Assembly (NCBI RefSeq): GCF_001192835.1
Contig: NZ_DF968183.1
Coordinates: forward strand, 1,199,338-1,263,337
Origin: Lentimicrobium saccharophilum
GTDB taxonomy: Bacteria; Bacteroidota; Bacteroidia; Bacteroidales; Lentimicrobiaceae
Length of the DNA: 64,000 nucleotides
Direction: 5' to 3'
This document shows positions 9,553-18,587 of this stretch, piece after piece. The notes under the pieces were generated by a model. That model was not told where the DNA came from. It made no database searches and saw nothing but the letters and a program-made list of their open reading frames with translations. Positions within the stretch are counted from its first letter, which is position 1. Each line of letters opens with the position of its first letter. The position numbers and the translations under genes were made by a program.

Positions 9553-9971
9553 TTTGGCAGAACTACATTTCGCCCGGGAAAAAAAGCCACCTGACAGGCG
9601 CTCAAATCAGCCTCTCCTGCAAATGAAGTCAGTACACATTCTTTAAAAAACAGTAATTCCTTGTATCAAAAACCCTCGGAAACCCCGGCCTTTCTCTTTT
9701 CAACTCCGGCCTGCCCATAATTCCGCGTTTCATTGATCGCCTGCGGTAAGCCTTTAATTTCAACTGTTTCTTAAAGATTTTACTGCAAAATAAAGCATAA
9801 ACATTGCAGGAAGCTAAATTTCTTTATATATTTGTCTCTATTCGGGAATGTTCTGAACCTACTCCCTGCCGCTAACCCTTATTTTTCAACGATTCTATCT
9901 GCCAGCCATTTCCCAGAGCAATTCAATCCAAAGTCCTTTCAAATAAACTTTTTTGACCAAATCCTGAAATT
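9553..9971. other. Intergenic region, no gene seen
   Basis: About 420 bp between the divergent rsgA and PrsW-like genes. I see no credible coding frame or RNA gene. The only recognisable element is the promoter near 9803-9834. Confidence 0.6.
9803..9834 (+). promoter_or_regulatory. Promoter upstream of PrsW-like gene
   Basis: ATTG (9803-9806), 20 bp, then TATATTTG (9827-9834), a good Bacteroidota -33/-7 pair. The predicted start near 9841 leaves a long leader of about 130 nt before the ATG at 9972; no riboswitch fold was recognised in it. Confidence 0.55.
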
Positions 9972-10634
9972 ATGGAAAGATACTTTACTTTGCTGATTTC
10001 GCCATTATTGTTTGTCTGTCTGTATTTATACCTTAAATACAGGTATCCCAAAGGAGAATTCGGATTGCTTTTCAGGGCATTGTTATACGGACTTGTCATG
10101 GCTTTACCGCTGGTTGCGCTGGATCAGGCCGCACATTATCTCAGGATAGACGGCGCCATGAGTTTACGCAGGATGATTATATACTCTTTTGTTTTCATTG
10201 GCTTTGCCCATGAGTTATCGAAATTCCTGCCCCTGCATTATGACATTACACGCAGGAAGATATTCGGAGGTGCGGCGGATGGAATTGTTTATGCCATGGC
10301 TGTTGCCCTGGGATTGACCACTGTCTTTGCAGTTTATTATTCATTTTTTGGCAATCACGCCGAGGGAGACTGGCTTTACCTGATCACCATAGGGCCAATG
10401 AACGCTCTTTTTGCCGTGATTCTGGGATTTTTCACCGGAATGGGCAAAATGCGCAAAAACCGTTTTATCGATTCCATGACAGGCCTCGGGGCAGCAACTT
10501 TCTTTCACGGAATATTCCGCTTCACCCTGCTGAGCAATGATATTCTTTTCTTTACTGCCTTTGCGGCCGGAACGCTGCTGATCGCATTCATCCTGATCCA
10601 ACGCAGCAGATACGTCAAACCGGATTCAAAGTAA
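9972..10634 (+). CDS. PrsW-like membrane protein with altered active-site motifs
   Basis: A 220-residue protein with about seven hydrophobic segments. The order of motifs recalls the PrsW/CPBP-like intramembrane metalloproteases: FAHELSKF (residues 78-85) where PrsW has EExxK, then GAADGIVYAMAVALGLTTVF where PrsW has DGxVYGxxxGxGF and normally a downstream Glu, then TFFHGIFRF where PrsW has HxxxD. The first Glu is His (His80-Glu81), the second-motif Glu is not evident, and the third-motif Asp is absent. It may therefore be a non-peptidase homologue. PrsW itself cleaves an anti-sigma factor in Bacillus, but no such gene is nearby. The 3' end overlaps dprA by 9 bp, tail to tail. Confidence 0.55.
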   Translation: MERYFTLLISPLLFVCLYLYLKYRYPKGEFGLLFRALLYGLVMALPLVALDQAAHYLRIDGAMSLRRMIIYSFVFIGFAHELSKFLPLHYDITRRKIFGGAADGIVYAMAVALGLTTVFAVYYSFFGNHAEGDWLYLITIGPMNALFAVILGFFTGMGKMRKNRFIDSMTGLGAATFFHGIFRFTLLSNDILFFTAFAAGTLLIAFILIQRSRYVKPDSK

Positions 10635-11744
10635 ACGATAAATCTTTCCCGGAAGGCTTTTCACGATTCCCTCAAATTCGAGGTTAAGCAATGCAGCGGC
10701 TACCTTGCTGGTTTGCATTCCCGAGTTGATACATATCCTGTCGAGGCTGCATTCTCCCTTTTCCTGCAGTATTGCCACTACCGCCTCTTCGTCGGGCTTT
10801 AGCTGAACAAACAGTTTGCGTTGTGCAGCCGGAGGCTTATCCACCGGTTTGTCCCACCCCATGATGTACATGACATCAGCGGCCGATTGCAGCAGGGCAG
10901 CGCGGTTAGTCTTGATCAGGTTGTTACAGCCTTCCGACATCGGGTCACCTATTCTTCCGGGAACCGCAAACACATCACGGTTGTATGAATTCGCTATATC
11001 CGCCGTGATCAGTGCTCCTCCCTTTCCGCCAGCCTCAATCACAATGGTGGCATCAGCCAATCCGGCAATCACCCGGTTGCGCCTGGGAAAATTCTCCCTG
11101 TCGGGATTGGTTCCACTCAGAAACTCTGTAATCAGCCCGCCATGCTCCTGCATACGCTGGGCCAGGATATTATTCTGCGAAGGATAAATCCTGTCGAATC
11201 CGTGGGCAAGCACGCCGACTGTCCTTAACCCTTCATCCAGGGCCGATTTATGGGCGCAGGTATCAATCCCGTATGCCAGACCGCTGACGACCAATACATC
11301 CAGTTCCTTCAGTCCGGCAATGAGTCTGCGGCACATTTCGCGCCCGTATTCCGTGGCGCGCCGGGTCCCCACCACACTCAAAATTCTGGGTGCATTCAGG
11401 TCAGCATTTCCAAGCGAATAGACCAGCACCGGGCTGTCGGCACAATGCTTCAGGCGCTCAGGGTAACCCTTCTCAGTAAAAAAGCTCGTGCGGATGCTGT
11501 ATTTCTGCACAAATTCTACCTCTTCGCTAGCTCTTCTCAATACATCGCGATGGCTGAAAATCACATCCACTGTAGCTTCGCCTATCCCCGGAATCTTCCG
11601 CAAAGCCAGACGGCTTTCTTTGAAAACCGCTTCGGGGCTGCCGGTGTAGGAAACCAGCTTGCGTGCATTGACATCACCTATGCCCGGAATCAGGGTGAGT
11701 GCAATCTGATAAAGGAGTGGTTCAGCGTCCATAAACAGAATCAT
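10626..11744 (-). CDS. dprA: DNA processing protein DprA
   Basis: Loads RecA on incoming single-stranded DNA during natural transformation. The protein has an N-terminal HhH-like region (LTLIPGIGDVNARKL and LRKIPGIGEATVDV), then the Rossmann-like DprA core with VVGTRRATEYG, VVSGLAYGIDTCAHKSAL, the loop FPRRNRVIAGLADATIVIEA and GGALITADIAN, then a C-terminal winged-helix (DprA_WH) ending LPGKIYRLL. At 372 residues it is full length. An ATG at 11732 (MDAEPLLYQIALTLIPG) is the better family start; 11744 adds four residues. No competence genes adjoin it. Confidence 0.93.
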   Translation of the reverse strand: MILFMDAEPLLYQIALTLIPGIGDVNARKLVSYTGSPEAVFKESRLALRKIPGIGEATVDVIFSHRDVLRRASEEVEFVQKYSIRTSFFTEKGYPERLKHCADSPVLVYSLGNADLNAPRILSVVGTRRATEYGREMCRRLIAGLKELDVLVVSGLAYGIDTCAHKSALDEGLRTVGVLAHGFDRIYPSQNNILAQRMQEHGGLITEFLSGTNPDRENFPRRNRVIAGLADATIVIEAGGKGGALITADIANSYNRDVFAVPGRIGDPMSEGCNNLIKTNRAALLQSAADVMYIMGWDKPVDKPPAAQRKLFVQLKPDEEAVVAILQEKGECSLDRICINSGMQTSKVAAALLNLEFEGIVKSLPGKIYRLL

Positions 11745-11940
11745 TGTTATCCGGGGAAATTATTCTAATTTGACCGGAATGCTTTATAGGTGGTGGTTTC
11801 AGAAGATTTTAACAGCATACAACTTACTTTTAAATATTTCGCCTCTAAGCGATGCACTGAGCCTGCCGAAGTGGCACAAAGGCACCAGGTTGCACAAAAC
11901 CTGTTTTTCTCATTTAGTGATACTGAGTGTCTTCGTGACC

Positions 11941-11981
11941 TTGCGGCAAATTCTTTCTTTATCTTATCCGGACAATGGTGA
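11941..11981 (+). repeat. Dispersed 41-bp repeat, copy 1
   Basis: TTGCGGCAAATTCTTTCTTT and the following 21 bp match 35991-36031 with only three mismatches (38/41). Both copies lie in gene-free DNA. The flanks do not match beyond short words. Confidence 0.7.
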
Positions 11982-12186
11982 AACAGAATAAGTAAAGCGA
12001 ATTTAAAAATTCCTGAAATTACTTCGACACTTCTGCCCGGAGTAATTTTCAACAGCCTCGCATTGAAATTTTCCGGTAATTGTCCTGCTGACGAACCTGA
12101 GTAAAGCTATAGCTTAACCCCGAACCTGTATGTCAATTCTTCGCATTGAAACACGGCCGGATTCCTGGAATTAAAATCCGGCTTAC

Positions 12187-12194
12187 TATCTTTG
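12187..12194 (+). promoter_or_regulatory. -7 element upstream of glycosyltransferase
   Basis: TATCTTTG matches TAnnTTTG exactly; the -33 region is weak. The predicted start near 12201 would leave a leader of only about 8 nt before the ATG at 12209. Confidence 0.45.
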
Positions 12195-12208
12195 CATAAA
12201 AACCGGAG

Positions 12209-13342
12209 ATGAGCCATAGGAAACCCCGCATACTTGTTTGTCCGCTTGACTGGGGACTGGGGCATGCCACCCGCTGCATCCCGGTGATCAGGAGCCTGAT
12301 GAAAGCCGGCGCCGAAACGGTGATCGCTGCCGATGGACCCCAGCTTCAATTGCTCCGCCTCGAATTTCCCGGGGTCGAGTTCATCAACTTCCCTGGATAC
12401 CGGGTCAATTACAGCAAAAGAATTCCTGCAGGCATCCATATCCTGTTTCAGACGCCCCGCCTGCTTTTCAATGTTTACCACGAACACCGGAAACTCAAAA
12501 AACTGATAACATCTCTGGATATTGATGCGGTGATTTCCGACAACCGTTACGGCCTGTGGCATCGTCATACCTGTTCCGTAATAATTTCCCATCAGGTGAA
12601 TATCCTTCCTCCTCCGGCTTTACGCGTTTTCACTCCGTTATTGCATAAACTTGTCCGGTCTGTTATCCGGCACTTTCATTTTTGCTGGGTGCCTGATCTG
12701 GCAGCAACCCCCAATCTTTCAGGGGAACTTTCGCATGGGAAGTCACTGCCTGAGAACACAAGCTACATCGGGCTGCTGAGCCGGTTCAGCGAGTCTCCCG
12801 AAAATGAAAAAGAAATTAAGGCATACGATATGGTGGCCATCGTTTCGGGGCCTGAACCACAAAGAAGCATTTTCGAGGAGATGCTGATTGACCAGCTGCC
12901 GCCAGACGGAAAAAAATGTCTGTTACTTAGAGGGCTTCCGGGTGATCAGGAGATCAGACCTCTCAGGGAAAACCTGGATGTGGCGCATCACCTGCCTTCA
13001 GATATGCTTGGCAGATTGCTCCGAAGCGGCCCCCTGGTGATTTGCAGGGCAGGTTATTCAACACTTATGGAAATTGCAATGATGGGAAACAAGGCCATTC
13101 TGATTCCCACTCCCGGCCAGACCGAGCAGGAGTACCTTGCTGAAACCCTTGATAAATCAGGCATTTATCTGACGTGCAGGCAGGGCAATTTAAACCTGAA
13201 AACAGCCATTACAGAGGCGGACCGTCGACCGGGCCTCAACATTCAACAGGAAAATAAACTGCTTGAATCAGCAATAAAAGCACTTATGGAAAGCATTGAA
13301 CAGGGTCCCGCGGCCGGCCGCAAATGGAACGGAACTCAGTAA
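12209..13342 (+). CDS. MurG-like glycosyltransferase (GT-B fold)
   Basis: Soluble 377-residue protein with the two-domain GT-B plan. The N-terminal domain opens with ILVCPLDWGLGHATRCIPVI (residues 8-27), the glycine-rich loop of GT1/GT28 enzymes. The C-terminal half has VICRAGYSTLMEIAMMGNKA followed by IPTPGQTEQEYLAETL, the nucleotide-sugar-binding signature seen in MurG and related UDP-sugar transferases. It is not MurG itself because the acceptor-side motifs differ. The acceptor is unknown; a lipid or surface glycan is likely. It precedes lgt by 57 bp in the same direction, but lgt has its own -7 element. Confidence 0.8.
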   Translation: MSHRKPRILVCPLDWGLGHATRCIPVIRSLMKAGAETVIAADGPQLQLLRLEFPGVEFINFPGYRVNYSKRIPAGIHILFQTPRLLFNVYHEHRKLKKLITSLDIDAVISDNRYGLWHRHTCSVIISHQVNILPPPALRVFTPLLHKLVRSVIRHFHFCWVPDLAATPNLSGELSHGKSLPENTSYIGLLSRFSESPENEKEIKAYDMVAIVSGPEPQRSIFEEMLIDQLPPDGKKCLLLRGLPGDQEIRPLRENLDVAHHLPSDMLGRLLRSGPLVICRAGYSTLMEIAMMGNKAILIPTPGQTEQEYLAETLDKSGIYLTCRQGNLNLKTAITEADRRPGLNIQQENKLLESAIKALMESIEQGPAAGRKWNGTQ

Positions 13343-13374
13343 ATCAAAGCAGCATCCTTTGCCAATTAAATCGT

Positions 13375-13382
13375 TACATTTG
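13375..13382 (+). promoter_or_regulatory. -7 element upstream of lgt
   Basis: TACATTTG matches TAnnTTTG; a -33 TTTG exists at 13358-13361 but only 13 bp away. Predicted start near 13389, about 11 nt before the ATG at 13400. Confidence 0.45.
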
Positions 13383-13399
13383 CAATTTAATCCATTTTT

Positions 13400-14188
13400 A
13401 TGCTACTCAATCAGATAAGCTGGGACGTCAGTCCGGTCATTTTCAGCCTGGGAAGCCTGCATATCAGGTGGTACGGCCTTTTCTTTGCCTTATCCTTTTA
13501 CCTGGGTTATGTCATCCTCGAAAAACAGGTATTCAGGCGTGAGGGTTTGCCCATCGGCCTGCTCGACCGCCTGGCCACCTACGTGGTAATCGGCACCGTG
13601 GTAGGTGCCAGGCTGGGCCATGTATTTTTCTACGAACCTGCCTCATACCTTCGCGACCCCCTCAGCATACTGAAAATATGGGAGGGTGGGCTGGCCAGCC
13701 ACGGGGCTGCCATCGGAATATTACTTGCCCTCTGGATCTTTAAACGCAAGTCGGGCAAGACTTACCTCTGGACCCTCGACAGGCTGGTGATTGTTGTCGC
13801 GCTTGGAGGCTTCTTTATCCGTATGGGTAACCTGATGAACAGCGAAATATACGGGCATTATACCTCTCTGCCCTGGGGATTTGTTTTCCTGCGCGACGGA
13901 GAAACCGAGCCCAGGCACCCAACACAGATTTATGAAGCGCTTTCATACCTTATCCTGTTTTTTGCATTGCTGAAATATTATATCAGCAACTACAAAAAGC
14001 TGAAAGAAGGTTTTATTTTCGGTATTTTCCTCATCGTGCTGTTTGGCGTCCGTTTCCTGATTGAATTTGTAAAGGAACCCCAGGTCGCCTTCGAGCAAAC
14101 CATGACGCTGAATATGGGTCAATGGTTAAGCATTCCATTCATACTTGCAGGCGCAGGACTGCTTTGGTGGACCAACAAAAAGAAATAA
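13400..14188 (+). CDS. lgt: Prolipoprotein diacylglyceryl transferase
   Basis: Inner-membrane enzyme that moves a diacylglyceryl group from phosphatidylglycerol to the lipobox cysteine of prolipoproteins, the first lipoprotein maturation step. The 262-residue protein has about seven membrane segments. Family landmarks are IRWYGLFFALSFYLGY near the N-terminus, GGLASHGAAIGI (the essential His), and FIRMGNLMNSEIYG, the Lgt signature with Arg and the G-N-x-x-N core, followed by RHPTQIYEA. The start MLLNQISWDVSP fits the family. Confidence 0.96.
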   Translation: MLLNQISWDVSPVIFSLGSLHIRWYGLFFALSFYLGYVILEKQVFRREGLPIGLLDRLATYVVIGTVVGARLGHVFFYEPASYLRDPLSILKIWEGGLASHGAAIGILLALWIFKRKSGKTYLWTLDRLVIVVALGGFFIRMGNLMNSEIYGHYTSLPWGFVFLRDGETEPRHPTQIYEALSYLILFFALLKYYISNYKKLKEGFIFGIFLIVLFGVRFLIEFVKEPQVAFEQTMTLNMGQWLSIPFILAGAGLLWWTNKKK

Positions 14189-14390
14189 GACTGCAGTTAA
14201 TGGTTCCGGCCGGCAGCGGATGTTGTTAAAAACAATGCATCCTCCTGATTCAGTGAATCGTTGTTAACCCGGAAAACCTGAGAAATATCTTAAACACCGC
14301 TGTAATTCATTCTGCAAAACCCGGGAAAACCGGCATCCTGAATGCGCCTTCAGCAGGGAATGAACATTACCATCCGAATCCGATATAAAA

Positions 14391-14424
14391 TCAAACGCCG
14401 GCTGTGCATGCAACCGGCGTTTGA
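14391..14424 (-). terminator. Intrinsic terminator of the GT117 gene
   Basis: A perfect 11-bp stem, TCAAACGCCGG (14391-14401) and CCGGCGTTTGA (14414-14424), with a 12-nt loop. On the minus strand the stem is followed by TTTTATATCG, a T-rich tail, so it serves the minus-strand gene ending at 14446. It could also slow read-through from lgt. Confidence 0.75.
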
Positions 14425-14445
14425 TTATCAATAAAATGCAAAGGA

Positions 14446-17400
14446 TTATTTAAAAATATCCTTCAGATCTTCGGGAATCATCATCTTTGATTTGAACTCT
14501 TCAAGCAGCGCCTGTTGTCCGTATGCTTCTGCCCATTCCCACACTCGTGACATAACAGCGTAGGCCTGCATGCTGTCTTCCTGGTAGTAAGATGCAAATG
14601 CAGGTTCCACTGAATTATAATAGTTCAGGTTCTCAATATAGATACCGGCGATGGTACGGATAAAATCATTGGCTTTTTCAGTGGCACCGGCTTTATAGTA
14701 AACCTCGGCCAGTGGCAGCATATAGTAGTCAAAAGTGATCTTGTTGTTCGGGAACTCAGCCAGGCAGCGGTCCGCAACAGCCACGGCCTCAGTATGCTTA
14801 CCTTTGCGCTGCAGTGCCTGGGCCAGGCGCATGTAATTCTGCTTTGGCATCATGGAATTGCGGTAGCTTTCACGATCCACATAAACTCCCGGCTGGTTCA
14901 GGTTACCCCATTTGCAATTATTCATCAATATATCGTATGAAGCTTCTGCATCAATACCGCCCAATCCGGGAACATAATCTTCGGCCAGCACAGGAATAAA
15001 CTTATACACAATACCCGTGAGATGACAGTATTTATCGATATCGAGCACTTTGCTTACACTTCCAGGGCTGGCAAAATACAGGGGCCGCTCCCAGTTACTG
15101 GTTGCCAGGAAGTCCATCAGCATCAGATCGTTCTTATAGAGGTAGTTGCTCCTGACGTCCCATTCAATCACCGGTACGATGCTGTCGGCCATATAGGCAG
15201 GAACTACTCCGCTGCTGACCGCCCTGGCTGAATCTACCGTTAATTTCAGTTTTTTGGTAGGGAAATAATTGATCCGCTCCCCGCTTTGAAGGGTCACTTT
15301 ACTGCGGGCCGATTCGTCGGCAATAAAACCGATCAGGTCTTTCAATTCCACCCGATCAGTGACTTCTCCCCTGCTGAAATAAGGAAGAAACTCATTCACT
15401 CCTTTATTGTATTGTTCAGGAGTCAGTGTAAAACTGAGGGGTTCTGAGTCGTAAATCTTACGCGCCAGCTGATGTACATACCAGTCACCGGATGAAAGCA
15501 TATAATTCACTACGCGGATATCCGTGCGGATGCCCTCCACCTCCTGGGCGTACCACAAAGGGAAAGTATCATTATCGCCATTGGTAATCAGTACAGCGTT
15601 GGGTGCACAGGAATTCAGATAGTTGGCAGCAAAATCGCGGGCCGGATATTTACCGGAACGATCATGGTCATCCCAGTTTTCGACTGCCATGATTCCGGGC
15701 ACCAGTACCAGGCAAACCGCTGTTATTCCGCCGGCGACCGCAAGCTGACTTACTTTCAGCCTTTTGGTGACTGCCTCATAGAGTGAGAGCACTCCAAGTC
15801 CGATCCAGATCGCGAAAGCATAAAAGGAGCCTGCATAGGCATAATCTCTTTCCCTCGGTTGAAACGGCGTCTGGTTCAGGTAAAGCACAATGGCGATGCC
15901 AGTCATAAAGAACAGCAGTGCCACCACCAGACCATCCTTGTAATTCCGGTTGAAATGGTAAAGCATGCCTACCACGCCAAGGATCAAAGGCAGCAGGTAA
16001 TAGGTATTGCGGGCGGGGCTTTGCATACTCTGCGGCAGGTCGCTTTGCTTGCCCAGCCTGGCTTCATCAATAAAATTAATGCCGCTGATCCAGTTGCCGT
16101 TACTGATTCCCCCGTGCCCTTCTATATCATTCTGCCTGCCGGCAAAATTCCACATAAAGTAACGGAAGTACATATGGCCGAGCTGATAACGGAAAAGGAA
16201 ACGCATGTTTTCTCCGAAAGTCGGCCTGATGATGGTTTCAGGTTCCCCGCTGTTATTGGTGGCTGCGATGGGAATCCCCTGTATCTTTCCCCAGCTTTTA
16301 TAAGCCCGGACATGGTTATCCTGCGAACTCCACATACGCGGAAAAATCGTGGTGAACTTCGGGTCGTAGTTCGGAATTGAATTTTTACGCGCGTCGGTGA
16401 TCACATATTTTCCCGATTTTTTATCCCGGATATATACCGGCGAGCCATCCTTGTAGGGATCCTGCGGATCAAGCGGAGCGCTGTAATATTGCCCCTGGAA
16501 TAGCGGCCATGTGCCATATTGCTCACGGTTGAGATAGGAAAGCAGACTGATGGCATCGTCAGGATTGTTTTCGTTGATCGGGGTGTTGGTATTGGCCCGG
16601 ATCACCAACATCAGAAAAGATGAATAACCGATCAGGATAAAGGTAAGTGCCAGCAACGCGGTGTTCGCAATCAGTTTTCCTTTGCGGCGCGTATATCCGA
16701 GACCAAAAACCAGCCCTGCCGTAATCAGTGCAAAATAGACCAGTGTCCCCGAATTGAAAGGTAATCCAAAAGAATTTACAAATAAAAGCTCGAATCTGGC
16801 TGAAAGGTCAACCACCCAGGGTATAATGATATACATGATGGCAGCCAGCAGGAAGATGGAAACAGTGCCGGTGAGAAAAATTCCCTTGGTGGTTGGCTTG
16901 TACTTCTTGAAATAATAAACAAACGCGATTGCCGGGATGGCCAGCAGGTTAAGCAGGTGAACCCCGATAGAAAGGCCTACCAGGTAAGCGATCAGCACAA
17001 TCCAGCGGATGCTGTGTTTCTCATCGGCATTTTCCTCCCATTTCAGAATAGCCCAGAATACCACGGCAGTAAAGAAAGAGGACATGGCATAAACCTCGCC
17101 TTCGACAGCCGAAAACCAGAACGAGTCAGAGAAAGTATATGCCAGCGCGCCCACCAGTCCGCTGCCAAGGATAACGGCCAGTTGAGCTTTCGACATTTCA
17201 TTGTCTTTCACGATCACTTTCCTGGCAAGGTGGGTAATGGTCCAAAAGAGAAATAATATGGTAAATGCACTCACAAGTCCCGACATAAAATTCACCATCA
17301 GGGCCACATTTTCGTTATTGCCGGATGCGAACAACGAGAAAAAGCGGCCTGCCATCTGAAACAGCGGTGCTCCGGGAGGATGGCCCACCTGAAGTTTAAA

Positions 17401-17529
17401 GGCGGTAGCGATATACTCACCACAATCCCACCAGCTTGCGGTTGGCTCAAGGGTAAGGGTGTACACAACAAGGGCAATGGCAAAAGTGATCCAGCCGATG
17501 ATGTTGTTGAATTTCCTGTAGTTGTTCAT
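14446..17529 (-). CDS. DUF2723 / glycosyltransferase family 117 membrane protein
   Basis: Very large integral membrane protein (1027 residues from the ATG at 17529, MNNYRKFNNIIGW; an upstream ATG at 17559 would add ten residues). The N-terminal half is a multi-pass module of the PMT/GT-C type with TLEPTASWWDCGEYIATAFK and QVGHPPGAPLFQMAGR at about residues 25-62, the DUF2723 hallmark; the acidic residue in WDCGEY sits where GT-C enzymes have a catalytic acid. The C-terminal half, about residues 640-1027, is mostly soluble and ends with TPR-like helices (YMRLAQALQRKGKHTEAVAV). Databases name the family GT117; its lipid-linked donor and acceptor are not known. Found across Bacteroidota as a lone gene, as here. 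Confidence 0.88.
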   Translation of the reverse strand: MNNYRKFNNIIGWITFAIALVVYTLTLEPTASWWDCGEYIATAFKLQVGHPPGAPLFQMAGRFFSLFASGNNENVALMVNFMSGLVSAFTILFLFWTITHLARKVIVKDNEMSKAQLAVILGSGLVGALAYTFSDSFWFSAVEGEVYAMSSFFTAVVFWAILKWEENADEKHSIRWIVLIAYLVGLSIGVHLLNLLAIPAIAFVYYFKKYKPTTKGIFLTGTVSIFLLAAIMYIIIPWVVDLSARFELLFVNSFGLPFNSGTLVYFALITAGLVFGLGYTRRKGKLIANTALLALTFILIGYSSFLMLVIRANTNTPINENNPDDAISLLSYLNREQYGTWPLFQGQYYSAPLDPQDPYKDGSPVYIRDKKSGKYVITDARKNSIPNYDPKFTTIFPRMWSSQDNHVRAYKSWGKIQGIPIAATNNSGEPETIIRPTFGENMRFLFRYQLGHMYFRYFMWNFAGRQNDIEGHGGISNGNWISGINFIDEARLGKQSDLPQSMQSPARNTYYLLPLILGVVGMLYHFNRNYKDGLVVALLFFMTGIAIVLYLNQTPFQPRERDYAYAGSFYAFAIWIGLGVLSLYEAVTKRLKVSQLAVAGGITAVCLVLVPGIMAVENWDDHDRSGKYPARDFAANYLNSCAPNAVLITNGDNDTFPLWYAQEVEGIRTDIRVVNYMLSSGDWYVHQLARKIYDSEPLSFTLTPEQYNKGVNEFLPYFSRGEVTDRVELKDLIGFIADESARSKVTLQSGERINYFPTKKLKLTVDSARAVSSGVVPAYMADSIVPVIEWDVRSNYLYKNDLMLMDFLATSNWERPLYFASPGSVSKVLDIDKYCHLTGIVYKFIPVLAEDYVPGLGGIDAEASYDILMNNCKWGNLNQPGVYVDRESYRNSMMPKQNYMRLAQALQRKGKHTEAVAVADRCLAEFPNNKITFDYYMLPLAEVYYKAGATEKANDFIRTIAGIYIENLNYYNSVEPAFASYYQEDSMQAYAVMSRVWEWAEAYGQQALLEEFKSKMMIPEDLKDIFK

Positions 17530-17925
17530 CCGAAAAAGATATATGTTAAAACAAGGCAATATGCGCTGTGAAATAATCGAAAATGAAGCTACCAGGGCTG
17601 GTTGTCCATCTCCGGCACTTACAAACTCCTGCCATTTCCGGCGGTGCGAAGTTAGTGAATTTGGAATAAATGTTTATGCAGTGAAGCCTACAAATAATGT
17701 TAATGAGCGCCAGATTCAATCTCCTGCCGGGTTGCATTCGGATTATATCTCTGCAAACCGTTATTATGAGCCGGTTCCTGTCCGGAAATCGGCAGACAGA
17801 AGCATCAAAAATGATAAGTATGGTGATTTTCCGGCCTCAAGCCACTATAAATATGAAATATTGAAGGGATTTCTTTATCGTTTGGAAAAAAATATCTATT
17901 TTTGCACACCTTTTTGAAGGGAAAC
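17530..17925. other. Intergenic region, no gene supported
   Basis: About 400 bp between the GT117 start and the tRNA. A 131-codon frame on the plus strand (17522-17917) overlaps the GT117 N-terminus in antisense and has no family look, so I do not call it. The only recognisable element is the tRNA promoter at its right end. Confidence 0.55.
17897..17904 (+). promoter_or_regulatory. -7 element of tRNA-Gln
   Basis: TATTTTTG matches TAnnTTTG 22 bp before the tRNA. The -33 position (near 17873-17876) is only T-rich. Predicted start near 17911. Confidence 0.5.
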
Positions 17926-17996
17926 TGTCCGATGGTGTAAAGGCAGCACAAGAGATTTTGGTTCTCTTGGTCTAGGTTCGAATCCTGGTCGGACAA
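17926..17996 (+). tRNA. trnQ: tRNA-Gln (anticodon UUG)
   Basis: A 71-nt cloverleaf. Acceptor stem TGTCCGA pairs with TCGGACA. The anticodon stem AGAGA/TCTCT closes a 7-nt loop TTTTGGT, giving anticodon TTG (reads CAA/CAG, glutamine). The T arm contains GGTTCGAATCC, and the discriminator is A. CCA is not encoded, so it must be added after transcription. Confidence 0.95.
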
Positions 17997-18057
17997 CGGA
18001 TGGAAACAATCACCCCGCGCGTGGCAAGCTGCGTGTACTCAATGGTGAAACGAAGTT

Positions 18058-18086
18058 GAGGGGACTGCATTGTCCCCTCTTTTATT
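18058..18086 (+). terminator. Intrinsic terminator between tRNA-Gln and rimP
   Basis: GAGGGGAC (18058-18065) and GTCCCCTC (18072-18079) form a perfect 8-bp GC-rich stem with a 6-nt loop, followed by TTTTATT. It ends 13 bp before the rimP ATG, so rimP transcripts must either read through it or start very close to the gene. Confidence 0.75.
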
Positions 18087-18099
18087 ACAATAACTGAGT

Positions 18100-18549
18100 A
18101 TGATAGACAAATCAGACATACAGCGTGAAGTTGAAAAGGCGCTGGGCGAAAGTGATAAATTCGTGGTTGAGGTGAAGGTGAAAGCCGGCAACCGCATAAC
18201 GGTGCTGCTTGACAGCGACACCCATATCACCATTGATGATTGTGTGGCTGTGACACGCCACATTGAATCGGCATTCAGCCGCGAAACCGAGGATTATGAC
18301 CTTACTGTCTCTTCGGCAGGCATCGATCAGCCTTATAAGCTTCTGAGACAGTACATCAAAAACATCGGACGCGAAGTTGAAGTCAGCCTGGCTGACGGAT
18401 CAGTTTTCAAAGGGAAGCTCACCGCAGCCGATAAAGACAAAATCACGGTTTACAGAAAAGCCAAGGTCAAAAAAGTTGAAACTGAAGAAACCAGGGAAAT
18501 CCCCTTTGGCGAAATCAAACAGACAATGGAGATCATCTCTTTCAAATAA
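18100..18549 (+). CDS. rimP: Ribosome maturation factor RimP
   Basis: Cytosolic 30S assembly factor of 149 residues. The N-terminal alpha/beta domain contains VLLDSDTHITIDDCVAVTRH (about 46-65) and DYDLTVSSAGIDQPYKLLRQ (about 66-85), the YP_00x/DUF150 signature with a conserved SSAGID-P core; the C-terminal half is the Sm-like domain with VEVSLADGSVFKGKLTAAD. It opens the rimP-nusA-infB operon, which is conserved across bacteria, and nusA follows after 38 bp. Confidence 0.95.
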   Translation: MIDKSDIQREVEKALGESDKFVVEVKVKAGNRITVLLDSDTHITIDDCVAVTRHIESAFSRETEDYDLTVSSAGIDQPYKLLRQYIKNIGREVEVSLADGSVFKGKLTAADKDKITVYRKAKVKKVETEETREIPFGEIKQTMEIISFK

Positions 18550-18587
18550 TCAAGTAAATCACCTGTTCTAAAGAACAATTCAAGAAA

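Larger units (their letters stand above)
11745..12208. other. Intergenic region with degraded repeat sequence
   Basis: About 460 bp between divergent dprA and a glycosyltransferase. Short open frames occur on both strands but none has a family look, a start context or a promoter. The stretch 11850-11990 is made of word-like fragments that recur elsewhere in the window, including a 41-bp block shared with 35991-36031. A promoter for the next gene ends it. Confidence 0.55.

Noticed and set aside
17522-17917. 131-codon plus-strand frame before the tRNA
   Set aside because: Overlaps the GT117 N-terminus in antisense, ends inside the tRNA promoter, and has no recognisable domain.
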